A DNA stretch of 64,000 nt from Gilvimarinus gilvus (GCF_030518155.1 NZ_JAULRU010000836.1:1-64000); one strand, 5' to 3'. Positions 10,322 to 18,052 are shown, numbered from the stretch's first letter. Notes: a model not told the origin generated them from the letters alone. Translations and numbers: made by a program.

Positions 10322-10768
10322 CTAACCTTGCCCGCGCGTTACCTCCAAGGGGAAACACCGCCCGGCTAAATAGTCCTCTATTACCGAGAGCACCATTGGG
10401 CTGCGCAATTGTGCGGTGCGCTCGCGTATTTGTTCCAGGGTGAGCCAGATCGGGCCAATTATGCCGGTATCCAAGGGGGCGTCGTCGAGATGACGTTTGG
10501 CGCGAGCGATGAAGGTGGTGCGGACATAGGTGACACCATTGGCAGGTGCACGGTAGAGGTCGATGCCGACCACGCCGGTGGCCTCAACAATCCAGCCGGT
10601 TTCCTCCAGCGTTTCCCGGGCGGCGGCCTGTTCCAGGCTTTCGTTTTCCTCCAGGTGGCCCGCGGGTTGGTTAAGTTGTTCTATGCCATCGATTAGTTCG
10701 CGTACCAACAAGAATCGACCATCCTGTTCAACGATGGTGGCGACGGTAACGTGTGGTTGAAAACCCAT
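10322..10768 (-). CDS. nudJ: Nudix hydrolase (NudJ-like)
   Basis: A 148-residue single-domain Nudix hydrolase. The complete Nudix box GX5EX7REUXEEXGU spans G37 to W59, with the metal-binding RETLEETG core. The NudJ branch is a (deoxy)nucleoside tri/diphosphatase that also releases thiamine monophosphate from HMP-PP. Here that assignment rests on position between rluE and mnmA, as in E. coli, and on length, so the substrate is inferred. It lies 33 bp from the pseudouridine synthase gene and 39 bp from mnmA, which fits an operon. Confidence 0.85.
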   Translation of the reverse strand: MGFQPHVTVATIVEQDGRFLLVRELIDGIEQLNQPAGHLEENESLEQAAARETLEETGWIVEATGVVGIDLYRAPANGVTYVRTTFIARAKRHLDDAPLDTGIIGPIWLTLEQIRERTAQLRSPMVLSVIEDYLAGRCFPLEVTRGQG

Positions 10769-10801
10769 AAGTTGTCCTGTAATGCCCTGACTGTGCAGGT
10801 G

Positions 10802-11395
10802 CTAACGGCGCTTTCGGTTGCCGGGCGCGCGCTGCGCGGCCGGCGACTGTGGCAAATGTATGCGCTCTTCCCGCGATTGACCACTGGCTAAATCCCCCAG
10901 TTCCCACTGGCCGACGCGGGCCCGTACCAGCCGCAAAGTGGGCAGATCCACAGCGGCTGTCATGCGGCGCACCTGACGGTTGCGCCCCTCAGTTATGGTA
11001 ATCGATAGCCACGACGTCGGTATTTGCTGTCGCTCGCGTACAGGAGGGTTGCGCGGCCAGAGTGTGGGGGGATCAATGAGCTCCACGATGGCAGGGCGGG
11101 TGGGGCCATCCTTTAAGGTCAAGCCGCGGCGCAGCCGGTCGAGGGCTTGAGTACCGGCAGTACCTTCCACTTGCACCCAATAGGTTTTGGGGAGCTTATT
11201 GCGTGGGTGAGTAATGCGTTGTTGGAGGGCACCATCGTCAGTGAGCAGCAACAGCCCTTCTGAGTCGAGGTCCAGCCGTCCGGCAGCGTATATGCCTTTT
11301 TGTTTGACGTAGTCGGCGAGCGTGGGCCGGCCTTCAGTGTCGGTAAATTGGCACAAAACCCCATAGGGCTTGTTGAAAAGCACTAATTTGGCCAT
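10802..11395 (-). CDS. rluE: 23S rRNA pseudouridine synthase RluE
   Basis: A RsuA/RluB-E family pseudouridine synthase. E. coli RluE modifies U2457 of 23S rRNA. The catalytic Asp is D42 in [14 protein letters not shown], and the later [10 protein letters not shown] motif is the family's conserved RNA-binding segment. At 197 residues it lacks the N-terminal S4 domain of other family members, as RluE does. The start is placed at ATG 11395 ([12 protein letters not shown]). The frame is open to 11449 but the extra residues do not resemble the family. The C terminus is very basic (GNRKRR). Confidence 0.92.
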   Translation of the reverse strand: MAKLVLFNKPYGVLCQFTDTEGRPTLADYVKQKGIYAAGRLDLDSEGLLLLTDDGALQQRITHPRNKLPKTYWVQVEGTAGTQALDRLRRGLTLKDGPTRPAIVELIDPPTLWPRNPPVRERQQIPTSWLSITITEGRNRQVRRMTAAVDLPTLRLVRARVGQWELGDLASGQSREERIHLPQSPAAQRAPGNRKRR

Positions 11396-11520
11396 AGATA
11401 TAGAGTGTTCGGTGCTGAAAGCGGGCCAGTGTAGCCCATGGGCGAGCATTACTAAAGAGCACCGTGTGACCTTTGGCGCTTGGCGCCTGTGCGCCCATCA
11501 AAGGCCACCGGAGAATGAGA

Positions 11521-11745
11521 TCAGGAGCTGGCAGCCCTAGGCTCGGGCAGAGTGATATTAACGGCGTGCAGGCCTTTATCACCTTTTGAAATATCAAAAT
11601 TAACAGATTGGCCAGCTTTTAGAGTTTTGTAACCGTCCATGTCGATGGCAGAGTAGTGAGCAAATAGGTCTTCATCGCCTTCGTCAGGGAGAATAAACCC
11701 GTAACCTTTGGCATTGTTGAACCACTTGACGGTACCTGTAGGCAT
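11521..11745 (-). CDS. cspD: Cold-shock-domain protein CspD-like
   Basis: A 74-residue single cold-shock domain binding single-stranded DNA or RNA. RNP1 KGYGFI (13-18) and RNP2 DLFAHY (26-31) are intact. Length and the MDGYKTLKAGQSVNFD segment match E. coli CspD, a stationary-phase inhibitor of replication, rather than CspA. It is divergent from clpS-clpA exactly as in E. coli, where CspD is degraded by Lon. The start ATG 11745 has a purine-rich AGAAGGACT just upstream on the minus strand. Confidence 0.92.
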   Translation of the reverse strand: MPTGTVKWFNNAKGYGFILPDEGDEDLFAHYSAIDMDGYKTLKAGQSVNFDISKGDKGLHAVNITLPEPRAASS

Positions 11746-12287
11746 ATTTTTAGTCCTTCTTATTACAGGCGCGGCAACGGTCAGTTTACGCGCGATCGTT
11801 ATTATTAGAGTTTGTTCGTCCCCAAGGTACGCAAAATGATCACGAAATATCGCGATAGAGCGTCAAAAAGGCGACGATCAAAGCTGGTGGCGAAGAAATG
11901 ACCACCACATTACTTTTTATCTGACAGGCCGCGCCTTGTCAAGTGAGCTGGCAGGCTGTTGATAAACCCCAAGCGTACACAGGCTTTCAGGCTGGCTCTT
12001 AAGCTAGGCGGCCTTTTGACCGTGTGTGCCCACCCATCGAAAAAAGACAACGACGAGTGCGGGCCGGCCAGAAAGCGCCGGAGGGCGTGGCCTGAAGCGC
12101 ACATCTGTTGCGCCTTGCCTCTAGCAAAGGGAACCACCCTGTCCGTCGAGACAAGACGCAACATCTGCACGCTGCAGGCTACGCTGAGCATGCATGGGGT
12201 TTTTCAGTAGCCTGCTAGTCTCAGCGCAATGAGGTACAATGTTATCTCACCGAAATTATGTAAGTTATCCAGTTCTTGTGTGTGACT
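11746..12287. other. Divergent intergenic region between cspD and clpS (540 bp)
   Basis: It holds promoters for both directions and no convincing gene. The only open frames, on either strand at about 11910-12210, lack ribosome sites and conserved-looking sequence. A TACAAT box at 12235-12240 is a candidate -10 for clpS, with no good -35. The stretch 11930-12190 is G+C rich and has a small inverted repeat near 12060-12080 (CCGGC with GCCGG). It could hide a small RNA. Confidence 0.4.
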
Positions 12288-12677
12288 ATGGGAAAGTTTG
12301 AAAACTATCGACTAACATTAAATCAAGTGCGTTGTCACAGTAGTGACGACGAATATGACCACGATGACGGAGTGGCGGTGCAAGAGGCGCCGCCAGAGCT
12401 TAAAAAGCCCTCCATGTACAAGGTGATCATGCATAACGACGATTATACGCCTATGGAGTTTGTGGTTTTGACTCTGGAATCGTTTTTTGGCATGAATCGT
12501 GAGCAAGCCACTAATGTGATGCTGACGGTTCATACTCAGGGCAAGGCGGTTTGCGGAATTTTTACGCGCGATATAGCTGAAACCAAGGCGGCGCAAGTAA
12601 ATCAGTTCTCAAAGGACAATGAGCACCCATTGTTGTGTGAAATCGAAGCAGTAGAAGGGGACGATGACGGAGATTGA
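12288..12677 (+). CDS. clpS: ATP-dependent Clp protease adaptor ClpS
   Basis: The N-recognin that binds proteins with N-terminal Leu, Phe, Tyr or Trp and hands them to ClpAP. The core fold is present from about residue 43 ([19 protein letters not shown]), including the [11 protein letters not shown]-degron pocket strand and the HTQGKAVCG helix region. The start is uncertain: ATG 12288 gives 129 residues, TTG 12276 adds four, and the usual ClpS N-terminal tail is shorter. It overlaps the open frame before clpA, and the clpA start follows 57 bp after the clpS stop. Confidence 0.93.
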   Translation: MGKFENYRLTLNQVRCHSSDDEYDHDDGVAVQEAPPELKKPSMYKVIMHNDDYTPMEFVVLTLESFFGMNREQATNVMLTVHTQGKAVCGIFTRDIAETKAAQVNQFSKDNEHPLLCEIEAVEGDDDGD

Positions 12678-12733
12678 GAAGTCACCCGGTGACAAAATTC
12701 CGGTGTGTTGGGCTCCCTAGAGAGGTACCGTTG

Positions 12734-15016
12734 ATGTTAAGTAAAGATCTAGAAGTAACCCTGAACATGGCCTTTAAAGGGGCTCGCAGTAAGCGGCATG
12801 AGTTTATGACCGTGGAGCACTTGCTATTGGCGTTGATCGACAATGAATCGGCGGCCAATGTCTTGCGCTCCTGCGGTGCTGATTTGGTCGTTCTTCGACG
12901 GGAATTGATTGAGTTTGTCGACTCCACGACGCCGTTACTCCCGGAAAACGACGATGAGCGCGAAACCCAGCCAACCTTGGGTTTCCAGCGGGTGCTGCAG
13001 CGCGCGGTATTCCATGTGCAGTCCTCGGGTAAGCAAGAGGTTACCGGGGCCAATGTTTTAGTGGCAATTTTTAGCGAGCAGGAAAGCCAGGCGGTCTATT
13101 ACCTGAAGCAGCAGAGCATTGCGCGTATTGATGTGGTGAATTACATCACTCATGGCATTCAAAAAGTGGCTGGCCACGAGCACGGCTCTGAAGAGCCGTC
13201 ACAGGATCAAGCCGACGAAGAGACGTTGGGCGTTGAACAGCCCTCGCAAAGCCCGTTAGAAAATTATGCGGCGAACCTCAATGAGTTGGCTTCTGCAGGT
13301 AAAATTGACCCGCTGATTGGTCGTGCTTATGAGCTCGAACGAGTGGCGCAAATTTTAACGCGTCGGCGCAAAAATAATCCGCTGTTGGTGGGGGAGTCCG
13401 GTGTTGGTAAAACAGCAATCGCGGAAGGCCTGGCCAAACGTATTGTCGACGGCGAAGTGCCAGAGGCGCTGGCATCAAGTGTTGTGTACTCATTGGATAT
13501 GGGGGCGTTGCTCGCCGGCACCAAATACCGCGGCGATTTTGAAAAGCGTTTTAAAGGCTTGTTGCAAGAGCTTAAAAAACAGAAAGATTCGATTCTTTTT
13601 ATCGATGAAATACATACGATCATCGGTGCCGGCGCGGCATCGGGCGGGGTAATGGATGCGTCCAATCTGCTGAAACCTCTGTTGAGCTCAGGCCAGTTGC
13701 GCTGTATGGGCTCGACAACTTATCAAGAGTACCGTGGGATCTTTGAAAAAGATCGGGCGCTATCTCGTCGCTTTCAAAAAGTGGATGTGGTTGAGCCTAC
13801 AGTGGATGAAACTTATCAAATTCTCAAAGGGCTGAAAAAGCACTTTGAAGAGCACCACGGGCTGCGTTTTACCGAGCCCGCGTTAAAGGCTGCGGCGGAA
13901 TTAGCCGAGCGCTATATCAATGATCGATTCTTGCCCGATAAAGCGATTGATGTGATCGATGAAGCGGGAGCCTACCAACAGTTGCAGCCACCCAGTAAGC
14001 GCAAGAAAACTGTTGGCGTGACCGACGTTGAGGCGGTTGTGGCAAAAATTGCCCGTATTCCTCCCAAAAGTGTGTCAGCGAATGATTTAGAGCAGCTGCG
14101 CAAATTGGAAGATAATCTCAAGTTGACGGTGTTTGGTCAGAACGAAGCTATTGAAACTTTGGCCACGGCTATTAAATTAGCGCGGGCAGGTCTGCGTACG
14201 GGCGACAAACCCATAGGCTCATTCTTGTTTACCGGGCCTACGGGCGTGGGTAAAACGGAAGTCAGTAAGCAGCTGTCGAAGTGCTTAGGGGTGGAGTTGG
14301 TTAGGTTTGATATGTCGGAATACATGGAGCGCCATACCGTATCGCGTTTGATTGGTGCCCCACCTGGGTATGTTGGTTTTGATCAAGGAGGGTTGTTAAC
14401 CGACGCCGTGACCAAAAACCCGCACTGCGTGGTGTTGCTGGATGAAATCGAAAAAGCTCACCCCGATGTATTCAATTTGCTGCTGCAGGTTATGGATCAC
14501 GGTACCTTGACGGACAATAATGGGCGCAAAGCGGATTTTCGCAATGTAATACTGGTTATGACAACCAATGCGGGAGCCGAGGAAGCCAGCAGGGCGTCTA
14601 TTGGGTTTACCAAGCAAGATCATTCCACCGACGCGATGGAAGCGCTCAAGCGTATGTTTACGCCGGAGTTTCGCAACCGGCTTGATGCGATCGTGCAATT
14701 TGGCTCACTGCCCATGAGTGTCGTTGAAACAGTGGTCGATAAATTTCTCACTGAGTTACAAAGTCAGCTGGACGATAAAAAGGTCACCCTCGAAGTTACT
14801 GAGCGCGCTCGCAAATGGTTAGCCGTAAACGGTTACGATGAAAAAATGGGCGCAAGACCAATGGCACGCTTAATCCAGGAGAAAGTTAAAAAGCCGCTGG
14901 CCGAAGCGGTACTGTTTGGTGATTTATCCGGTGGCGGCGTGGTCGAAGTTGATGTGGCAGAAGGGCGCGATGAACTGGCGCTGGAGTATGAAACCAATGA
15001 GTTAGAGCACGCGTAG
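12734..15016 (+). CDS. clpA: ATP-dependent Clp protease ATP-binding subunit ClpA
   Basis: AAA+ unfoldase of 760 residues that feeds ClpS-bound and ssrA-tagged substrates to ClpP. It has an N domain (1-145) and two AAA+ modules. The first has Walker A GESGVGKT and DEIHTIIGAG. The second has GPTGVGKT and LDEIEKAHPDVFN, with GARPMARLIQ near the end. The ClpP-docking loop reads IGF (E. coli ClpA has IGL). The start is ATG 12734 (MLSKDLEVTLN) with GAGAGG at 12720-12725 upstream. The longer frame from 12674 is not like the family. clpP is not in the window. Confidence 0.98.
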   Translation: MLSKDLEVTLNMAFKGARSKRHEFMTVEHLLLALIDNESAANVLRSCGADLVVLRRELIEFVDSTTPLLPENDDERETQPTLGFQRVLQRAVFHVQSSGKQEVTGANVLVAIFSEQESQAVYYLKQQSIARIDVVNYITHGIQKVAGHEHGSEEPSQDQADEETLGVEQPSQSPLENYAANLNELASAGKIDPLIGRAYELERVAQILTRRRKNNPLLVGESGVGKTAIAEGLAKRIVDGEVPEALASSVVYSLDMGALLAGTKYRGDFEKRFKGLLQELKKQKDSILFIDEIHTIIGAGAASGGVMDASNLLKPLLSSGQLRCMGSTTYQEYRGIFEKDRALSRRFQKVDVVEPTVDETYQILKGLKKHFEEHHGLRFTEPALKAAAELAERYINDRFLPDKAIDVIDEAGAYQQLQPPSKRKKTVGVTDVEAVVAKIARIPPKSVSANDLEQLRKLEDNLKLTVFGQNEAIETLATAIKLARAGLRTGDKPIGSFLFTGPTGVGKTEVSKQLSKCLGVELVRFDMSEYMERHTVSRLIGAPPGYVGFDQGGLLTDAVTKNPHCVVLLDEIEKAHPDVFNLLLQVMDHGTLTDNNGRKADFRNVILVMTTNAGAEEASRASIGFTKQDHSTDAMEALKRMFTPEFRNRLDAIVQFGSLPMSVVETVVDKFLTELQSQLDDKKVTLEVTERARKWLAVNGYDEKMGARPMARLIQEKVKKPLAEAVLFGDLSGGGVVEVDVAEGRDELALEYETNELEHA

Positions 15017-15042
15017 TTTTTCAAGCTGCGCGGCTTCGAAAT

Positions 15043-15070
15043 AAATCCCGGCTTTGGCTGGGATTTTTTT
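15043..15070 (+). terminator. Terminator of clpA
   Basis: The inverted repeat 44-52 / 57-65 (offset 15000), with one G-T pair and a TTTG loop, is followed by a run of seven T, 27 bp after the clpA stop. It separates clpA transcription from the downstream repeat array. Confidence 0.8.
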
Positions 15071-15098
15071 GTTCTGGTGTACAACTTACCTTTTGTCC

Positions 15099-15236
15099 AC
15101 ATTCGGGGCCATCTATGCACAATGCGCTGCCGATCATAAGTGCGCGAGCGCCAAGTGGTAAAGCAACAATCGATCGCGGCGGCCCGCTGTTATCACCGGG
15201 TAAATATCACCGGGTGTATTCAGCAATGGCATCTTG
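15099..15236. repeat. Possible decayed copy of the 138-bp repeat
   Basis: Upstream of unit 1 the sequence keeps the order of landmarks in degenerate form: GCGAGCG near 15143, CAACAATCG near 15164, GCCCGCT near 15182, GTAAAT near 15200, GTATTCA near 15215, and ATGGC with GGCCAAT just before unit 1. The hairpin-B segment appears deleted. This suggests an older, shortened copy. The alignment is by eye. Confidence 0.4.
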
Positions 15237-15298
15237 GCCAATGCGAGCGACTGAAGAGCAAGCAATTTGCGACAATTGCGCCCGCTCGTCGTGGCGAC

Positions 15299-15331
15299 GA
15301 TAGGAATGGGTTGGGGCGATCCATTCCTATC
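15299..15331. repeat. Hairpin B of repeat unit 1
   Basis: An 11-bp perfect stem (15299-15309 with 15321-15331) and an 11-nt loop. The same hairpin recurs at 15437-15469 and, in extended form, at 15575-15607. Confidence 0.85.
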
Positions 15332-15340
15332 AGTAGGTAA

Positions 15341-15361
15341 ATGAATACAGGAGGTATTCAT
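15341..15361. repeat. Hairpin C with AGGAG loop
   Basis: An 8-bp perfect stem (15341-15348 with 15354-15361) encloses the loop AGGAG, so an anti-16S-like AGGAGG is displayed at the tip. It recurs 138 bp later at 15479-15499. Confidence 0.8.
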
Positions 15362-15368
15362 CATTGGC

Positions 15369-15482
15369 ATGTTTGCCAATGCGAGCGACTTAAGAGCAAG
15401 CAATTTGCGACAATTGCGCCCGCTCGTAGTGGCGACGATAGGAATGGGATGGGGCGATCCATTCCTATCAGTAGGTAAATGA
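15369..15482 (+). CDS. Candidate 37-residue mini-ORF of repeat unit 2 (uncertain)
   Basis: An ATG in hairpin D opens a frame of 37 codons (starting MFANASDLRASNL, with a hydrophobic LVVATIGMGWG centre) that ends in TGA exactly where hairpin C of the next unit starts. AGGAGG lies 14 nt upstream, longer than the ideal spacing. Unit 3 has the same start but stops at TAG after 25 codons, and unit 1 has no matching ATG. Copy-to-copy decay argues against a conserved peptide. Listed because the ribosome-site sequence is striking, not because translation is shown. Confidence 0.2.
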   Translation: MFANASDLRASNLRQLRPLVVATIGMGWGDPFLSVGK

Positions 15483-15574
15483 ATACAGGAGGTATTCATC
15501 ATTGGCATGTTTGCCAATGCGAGCGACTTAAGAGCAAGCAATTTGCGACAATTGCGCCCGCTCGTAGGGGCGAC

Positions 15575-15607
15575 GATAGGAATGGGTTAGGACAACCCAT
15601 TCCTATC
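15575..15607. repeat. Hairpin B of repeat unit 3 (extended stem)
   Basis: A 14-bp perfect stem (15575-15588 with 15594-15607) and a 5-nt loop AGGAC. Compared with units 1 and 2 both arms have changed so that they still pair and pair further (GGGTT with AACCC). Confidence 0.85.
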
Positions 15608-15622
15608 AGTAGGTAAAAAGCC

Positions 15623-16021
15623 TCAATAGCTGTCGCGAATTATGCTGATGCCTGGCTCTATCGCGCGACGCCAGGACTGTTCGATGTCGTTGTTAAACTG
15701 CGGGTCAAACTTCGCCAGCGTTTCAAGTAGCGCGTCAAACCACAGAGAGTACCAGCGTGGTTCGATATTGTAACCCGTGCGGGAGTGGCTTTCGCCTAAC
15801 GCCTTCAGCTTAGTGGCAGGCATGCCCCTGGCATGCAGTACTAGCTGCATAATGCCGTTGCGTAAAAGGTGGCGTTGAGCTGACATGTCAGTGGCGCGGA
15901 ATAGGTTTCTAATTTCGTCGGATTTCCCCATAAAACGGTCGTAGAAATCAACGAAAAAGGCGTCCTGATTACAGCAGCGGCCGTAACTTTGAAAGACGAT
16001 ATCTGAATCCGGTGTGATCAT
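15623..16021 (-). CDS. Single-domain globin
   Basis: A 132-residue heme-binding globin. CD1 Phe is probably F41 (RNLFRATD) and the proximal His H79 in LGESHSRTGYNI, with the following RWYSLWFDALLETL helix. Bacterial globins of this group bind O2 or NO and are linked to nitrosative-stress defence or sensing; the specific role is not readable here. The start is ATG 16021, with CAGGAG ideally placed upstream. The frame is open to 16042, but that extension would include the ribosome site. The gene is monocistronic. Its 3' end touches the 138-bp repeat array, which may act as its transcript end. Confidence 0.85.
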   Translation of the reverse strand: MITPDSDIVFQSYGRCCNQDAFFVDFYDRFMGKSDEIRNLFRATDMSAQRHLLRNGIMQLVLHARGMPATKLKALGESHSRTGYNIEPRWYSLWFDALLETLAKFDPQFNNDIEQSWRRAIEPGISIIRDSY

Positions 16022-16124
16022 GGTTTTCGCTCCTGAGGTCAAGGCAATGGCCGTTTCAATACTGGCCGGGCAATATACCTTAGGCTGCAGAGCTTGTATT
16101 TGACCCTCGTCAATCCGCAGATAC

Positions 16125-16153
16125 GAAAAAGCCCCTCAGCAAGGGGCTTTTAC
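16125..16153 (-). terminator. Terminator of infA
   Basis: GCCCCT (16131-16136) pairs with AGGGGC (16142-16147). The hairpin is flanked by A-rich sequence that gives a T run on the minus strand. It is 24 bp beyond the infA stop. Confidence 0.85.
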
Positions 16154-16176
16154 TAAAGCGGATGCGGATCGCGCAA

Positions 16177-16395
16177 TTAACGAGCGCGGTAGGTTATGCG
16201 ACCTTTGCTCAAATCATAAGGTGTCATTTCCACTTTTACTTTATCGCCAGTCAAAATACGAATGTAGTTCTTGCGCATTTTGCCGGAAATATGGGCAGTG
16301 ACGACGTGACCGTTTTCCAGCTTTACGCGGAAGGTGGTATTTGGCAGTGTGTCAATCACTTCGCCTTCAAATTCGATATTGTCTTCTTTCGCCAT
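16177..16395 (-). CDS. infA: Translation initiation factor IF-1
   Basis: A 72-residue S1/OB-fold protein that binds the ribosomal A site during initiation with IF-2 and IF-3. It shows the near-invariant sequence [19 protein letters not shown] and ends in GRITYRAR. It is monocistronic with its own terminator. As in E. coli it lies close to clpA and aat, but the tRNA-Ser gene found there is not seen here. Confidence 0.99.
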   Translation of the reverse strand: MAKEDNIEFEGEVIDTLPNTTFRVKLENGHVVTAHISGKMRKNYIRILTGDKVKVEMTPYDLSKGRITYRAR

Positions 16396-16545
16396 TCGGC
16401 AGAGTCCTCTACTTGGCTAAGCTTCTCGCTGGGGTTGTCTAAAAAGGCGTGAATTGTGCCTGAAAAGACCCCATTAGCCAAGCCTAGGCGGCTAAATAGT
16501 AGACAAAATAGGGTAAAAATAACGTGATTGGTGATTCTTCAGCGC

Positions 16546-17253
16546 TTAATTCAGGCGAACCCAGCGTTTGTTGACCAGCAACTCCAGTGGCCGATACTGT
16601 GTTTTATAGCTCATTTTTTGGCAATCTCTGATCCAGTACCCCAAATAAATGTAGGGGAGCGCCAATTCCTGAGCCTTTTCGATCTGTTTTAAAATGGCAA
16701 AAGCCCCCAGGCTTCGCCGCTCATGATCGTTCTCGAAAAACGTATAGACAGCCGAGAGTCCGTCGAGTAGTTGGTCGCAAACTGAAACGCCCACCAATTG
16801 GCCATCCAGGCGGTACTCAATATATTGGGTCGTATCCCATTCGGCGCTTAAAAACGTCTGATATTGTTCGCGGGTCGGCGGGTACATATCACCATCGCGG
16901 TGGCGCGACTCTATGTAGCGCTGATACAGCTGGTAGTGCTCATCGGTATCGATGGTGTCGGCCCAGGTTATTACCAAGTCCTGATTGCGTTTTAAACACC
17001 GCTTTTGGGTTCGGTTGGGGCGGAACAGTTGCACGGGTATTCGGCAGGATATACAGGCTTGACAGTTAGCGCAGTGGGGGCGATATAGGTGTGAGCCACT
17101 GCGACGAAACCCTAATTGCGACAGTTCGGTGTATAACCTACTGTCTATGTTTGCCGCGGGGTCGATAAATACCGTGGTGGCTTCCTCACCGTCGAGATAG
17201 CTGCAGGGGTGTGGCGCTGTGGCAAAGAGCTTTAATGTTGATAAATCACTCAC
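16546..17253 (-). CDS. bpt: Aspartate/glutamate leucyltransferase (Bpt)
   Basis: An arginyltransferase-family (ATE) enzyme that in bacteria moves Leu from Leu-tRNA onto N-terminal Asp or Glu, creating a primary N-degron for ClpS. The 235 residues match the family. The N-terminal cysteine-rich motif [15 protein letters not shown] and the C-terminal [20 protein letters not shown] segment are typical. The start is set at GTG 17253 ([10 protein letters not shown]), with GGAGG six bases upstream. The frame extends to 17265, but that would include the ribosome site. It is 91 bp downstream of aat, the other leucyl transferase. Confidence 0.95.
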   Translation of the reverse strand: MSDLSTLKLFATAPHPCSYLDGEEATTVFIDPAANIDSRLYTELSQLGFRRSGSHLYRPHCANCQACISCRIPVQLFRPNRTQKRCLKRNQDLVITWADTIDTDEHYQLYQRYIESRHRDGDMYPPTREQYQTFLSAEWDTTQYIEYRLDGQLVGVSVCDQLLDGLSAVYTFFENDHERRSLGAFAILKQIEKAQELALPYIYLGYWIRDCQKMSYKTQYRPLELLVNKRWVRLN

Positions 17254-17344
17254 GCGTACCTCCACGTCCGTTACTGCTATTTTTGTTTACTCTAGAGTAT
17301 TTAATCCGCTTTGTCTTCCCCAGTCAGACAGATTGCACGGCCCT

Positions 17345-18052
17345 TTAGGCCGAAACCAGCTGCGCGTGGCGCGGCCAGTTCGAAGCACTGTTGCTGCCAA
17401 TCAGCTCTGTCAGGCGTTCGGCAAATTCTTCGCGTTGCATGTTGCTGGCACCCAGCGATGTTAGGTGATTACTGTGTACCTGACAGTCGATCAGTTCAAA
17501 GCCCCACAATGCGAGGTTGTGTCCAAGTGTAGCAAAGGCAACTTTGGAGGCATTACTCATTCGGCTGAACATGGATTCGCCAAAAAACACCTTGCCGAGA
17601 GAGACACCATAAAGCCCACCAACTAACTGGTCTTGGTAAAAGACTTCCACCGAGTGAGCTATCCCCAATCGGTGGAGCTCAATATAGGCCGAGCGCATCT
17701 CTTCGGTTATCCAGGTGCCCCCTTGCTCACTGCGAGGCTCAGCACATGCATCGATCACGCGCTCGAAACAGCTGTCACAGGTAACAGAAAATACATTTTT
17801 ATTCAGTTGTTTGCGCAACGAGCGGGAAACGTGCACTGCGTCGGGAGTGACCACCGTGCGCGGGTTAGGGCTCCACCACAGTATCGGTTGGTCGTCTTCA
17901 TACCAGGGAAAAATCCCCTGAGTATAGGCGTTGACCAGGCGGCTCGGGGTTAGGTCGCCGCCCGCCGCCAGCAATCCTTCAGGATCACTCAATGCTTCCT
18001 CAAGCGGAGGAAAAAGGGATGGGTTGGGGCCGAGCCAGGGTAATTGAATCAT
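17345..18052 (-). CDS. aat: Leucyl/phenylalanyl-tRNA--protein transferase
   Basis: Adds Leu or Phe from tRNA to N-terminal Lys or Arg of proteins, making them ClpS/ClpAP substrates. A 235-residue GNAT-fold enzyme with the family motifs FPPLEEAL, GLLAAGGDLTP, AYTQGIFPWYE and WWSPNPR near the N terminus, and GGLYGVSLGKVFFGESMFS in the centre. It is transcribed toward bpt, probably as one unit, and lies beside clpS-clpA. The start ATG 18052 fits the family. Confidence 0.97.
   Translation of the reverse strand: MIQLPWLGPNPSLFPPLEEALSDPEGLLAAGGDLTPSRLVNAYTQGIFPWYEDDQPILWWSPNPRTVVTPDAVHVSRSLRKQLNKNVFSVTCDSCFERVIDACAEPRSEQGGTWITEEMRSAYIELHRLGIAHSVEVFYQDQLVGGLYGVSLGKVFFGESMFSRMSNASKVAFATLGHNLALWGFELIDCQVHSNHLTSLGASNMQREEFAERLTELIGSNSASNWPRHAQLVSA

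Larger units (their letters stand above)
15237..15617. repeat. Tandem array of a 138-bp palindrome-rich repeat
   Basis: Units begin at 15237, 15375 and 15513, an exact 138-bp period. Units 1 and 2 differ at three positions by eye. Unit 3 is cut off after the GTAGGTAAA segment, next to the 3' end of the globin gene. Each unit contains, in order: hairpin A (CGAGCG with CGCTCG, enclosing GCAATT with AATTGC), hairpin B (11-14 bp, GATAGGAATGG with CCATTCCTATC), hairpin C (ATGAATAC with GTATTCAT, loop AGGAG) and hairpin D (ATTGGCA with TGCCAAT, loop TGTT). Because 138 is a multiple of 3, one minus-strand frame stays open as a 46-residue peptide repeat. That is likely an artefact of the period. The array looks like a REP/BIME-type or small-RNA repeat; the family was not identified. 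Confidence 0.92.

Noticed and set aside
15134-15541. 135-codon minus-strand frame with 46-residue peptide repeats
   Set aside because: A by-product of a 138-bp tandem repeat whose period is divisible by three; no ribosome site and no protein-like composition.
16040-16180. tRNA gene near infA, as in E. coli (serW)
   Set aside because: No cloverleaf or T-loop sequence was found in the gap.
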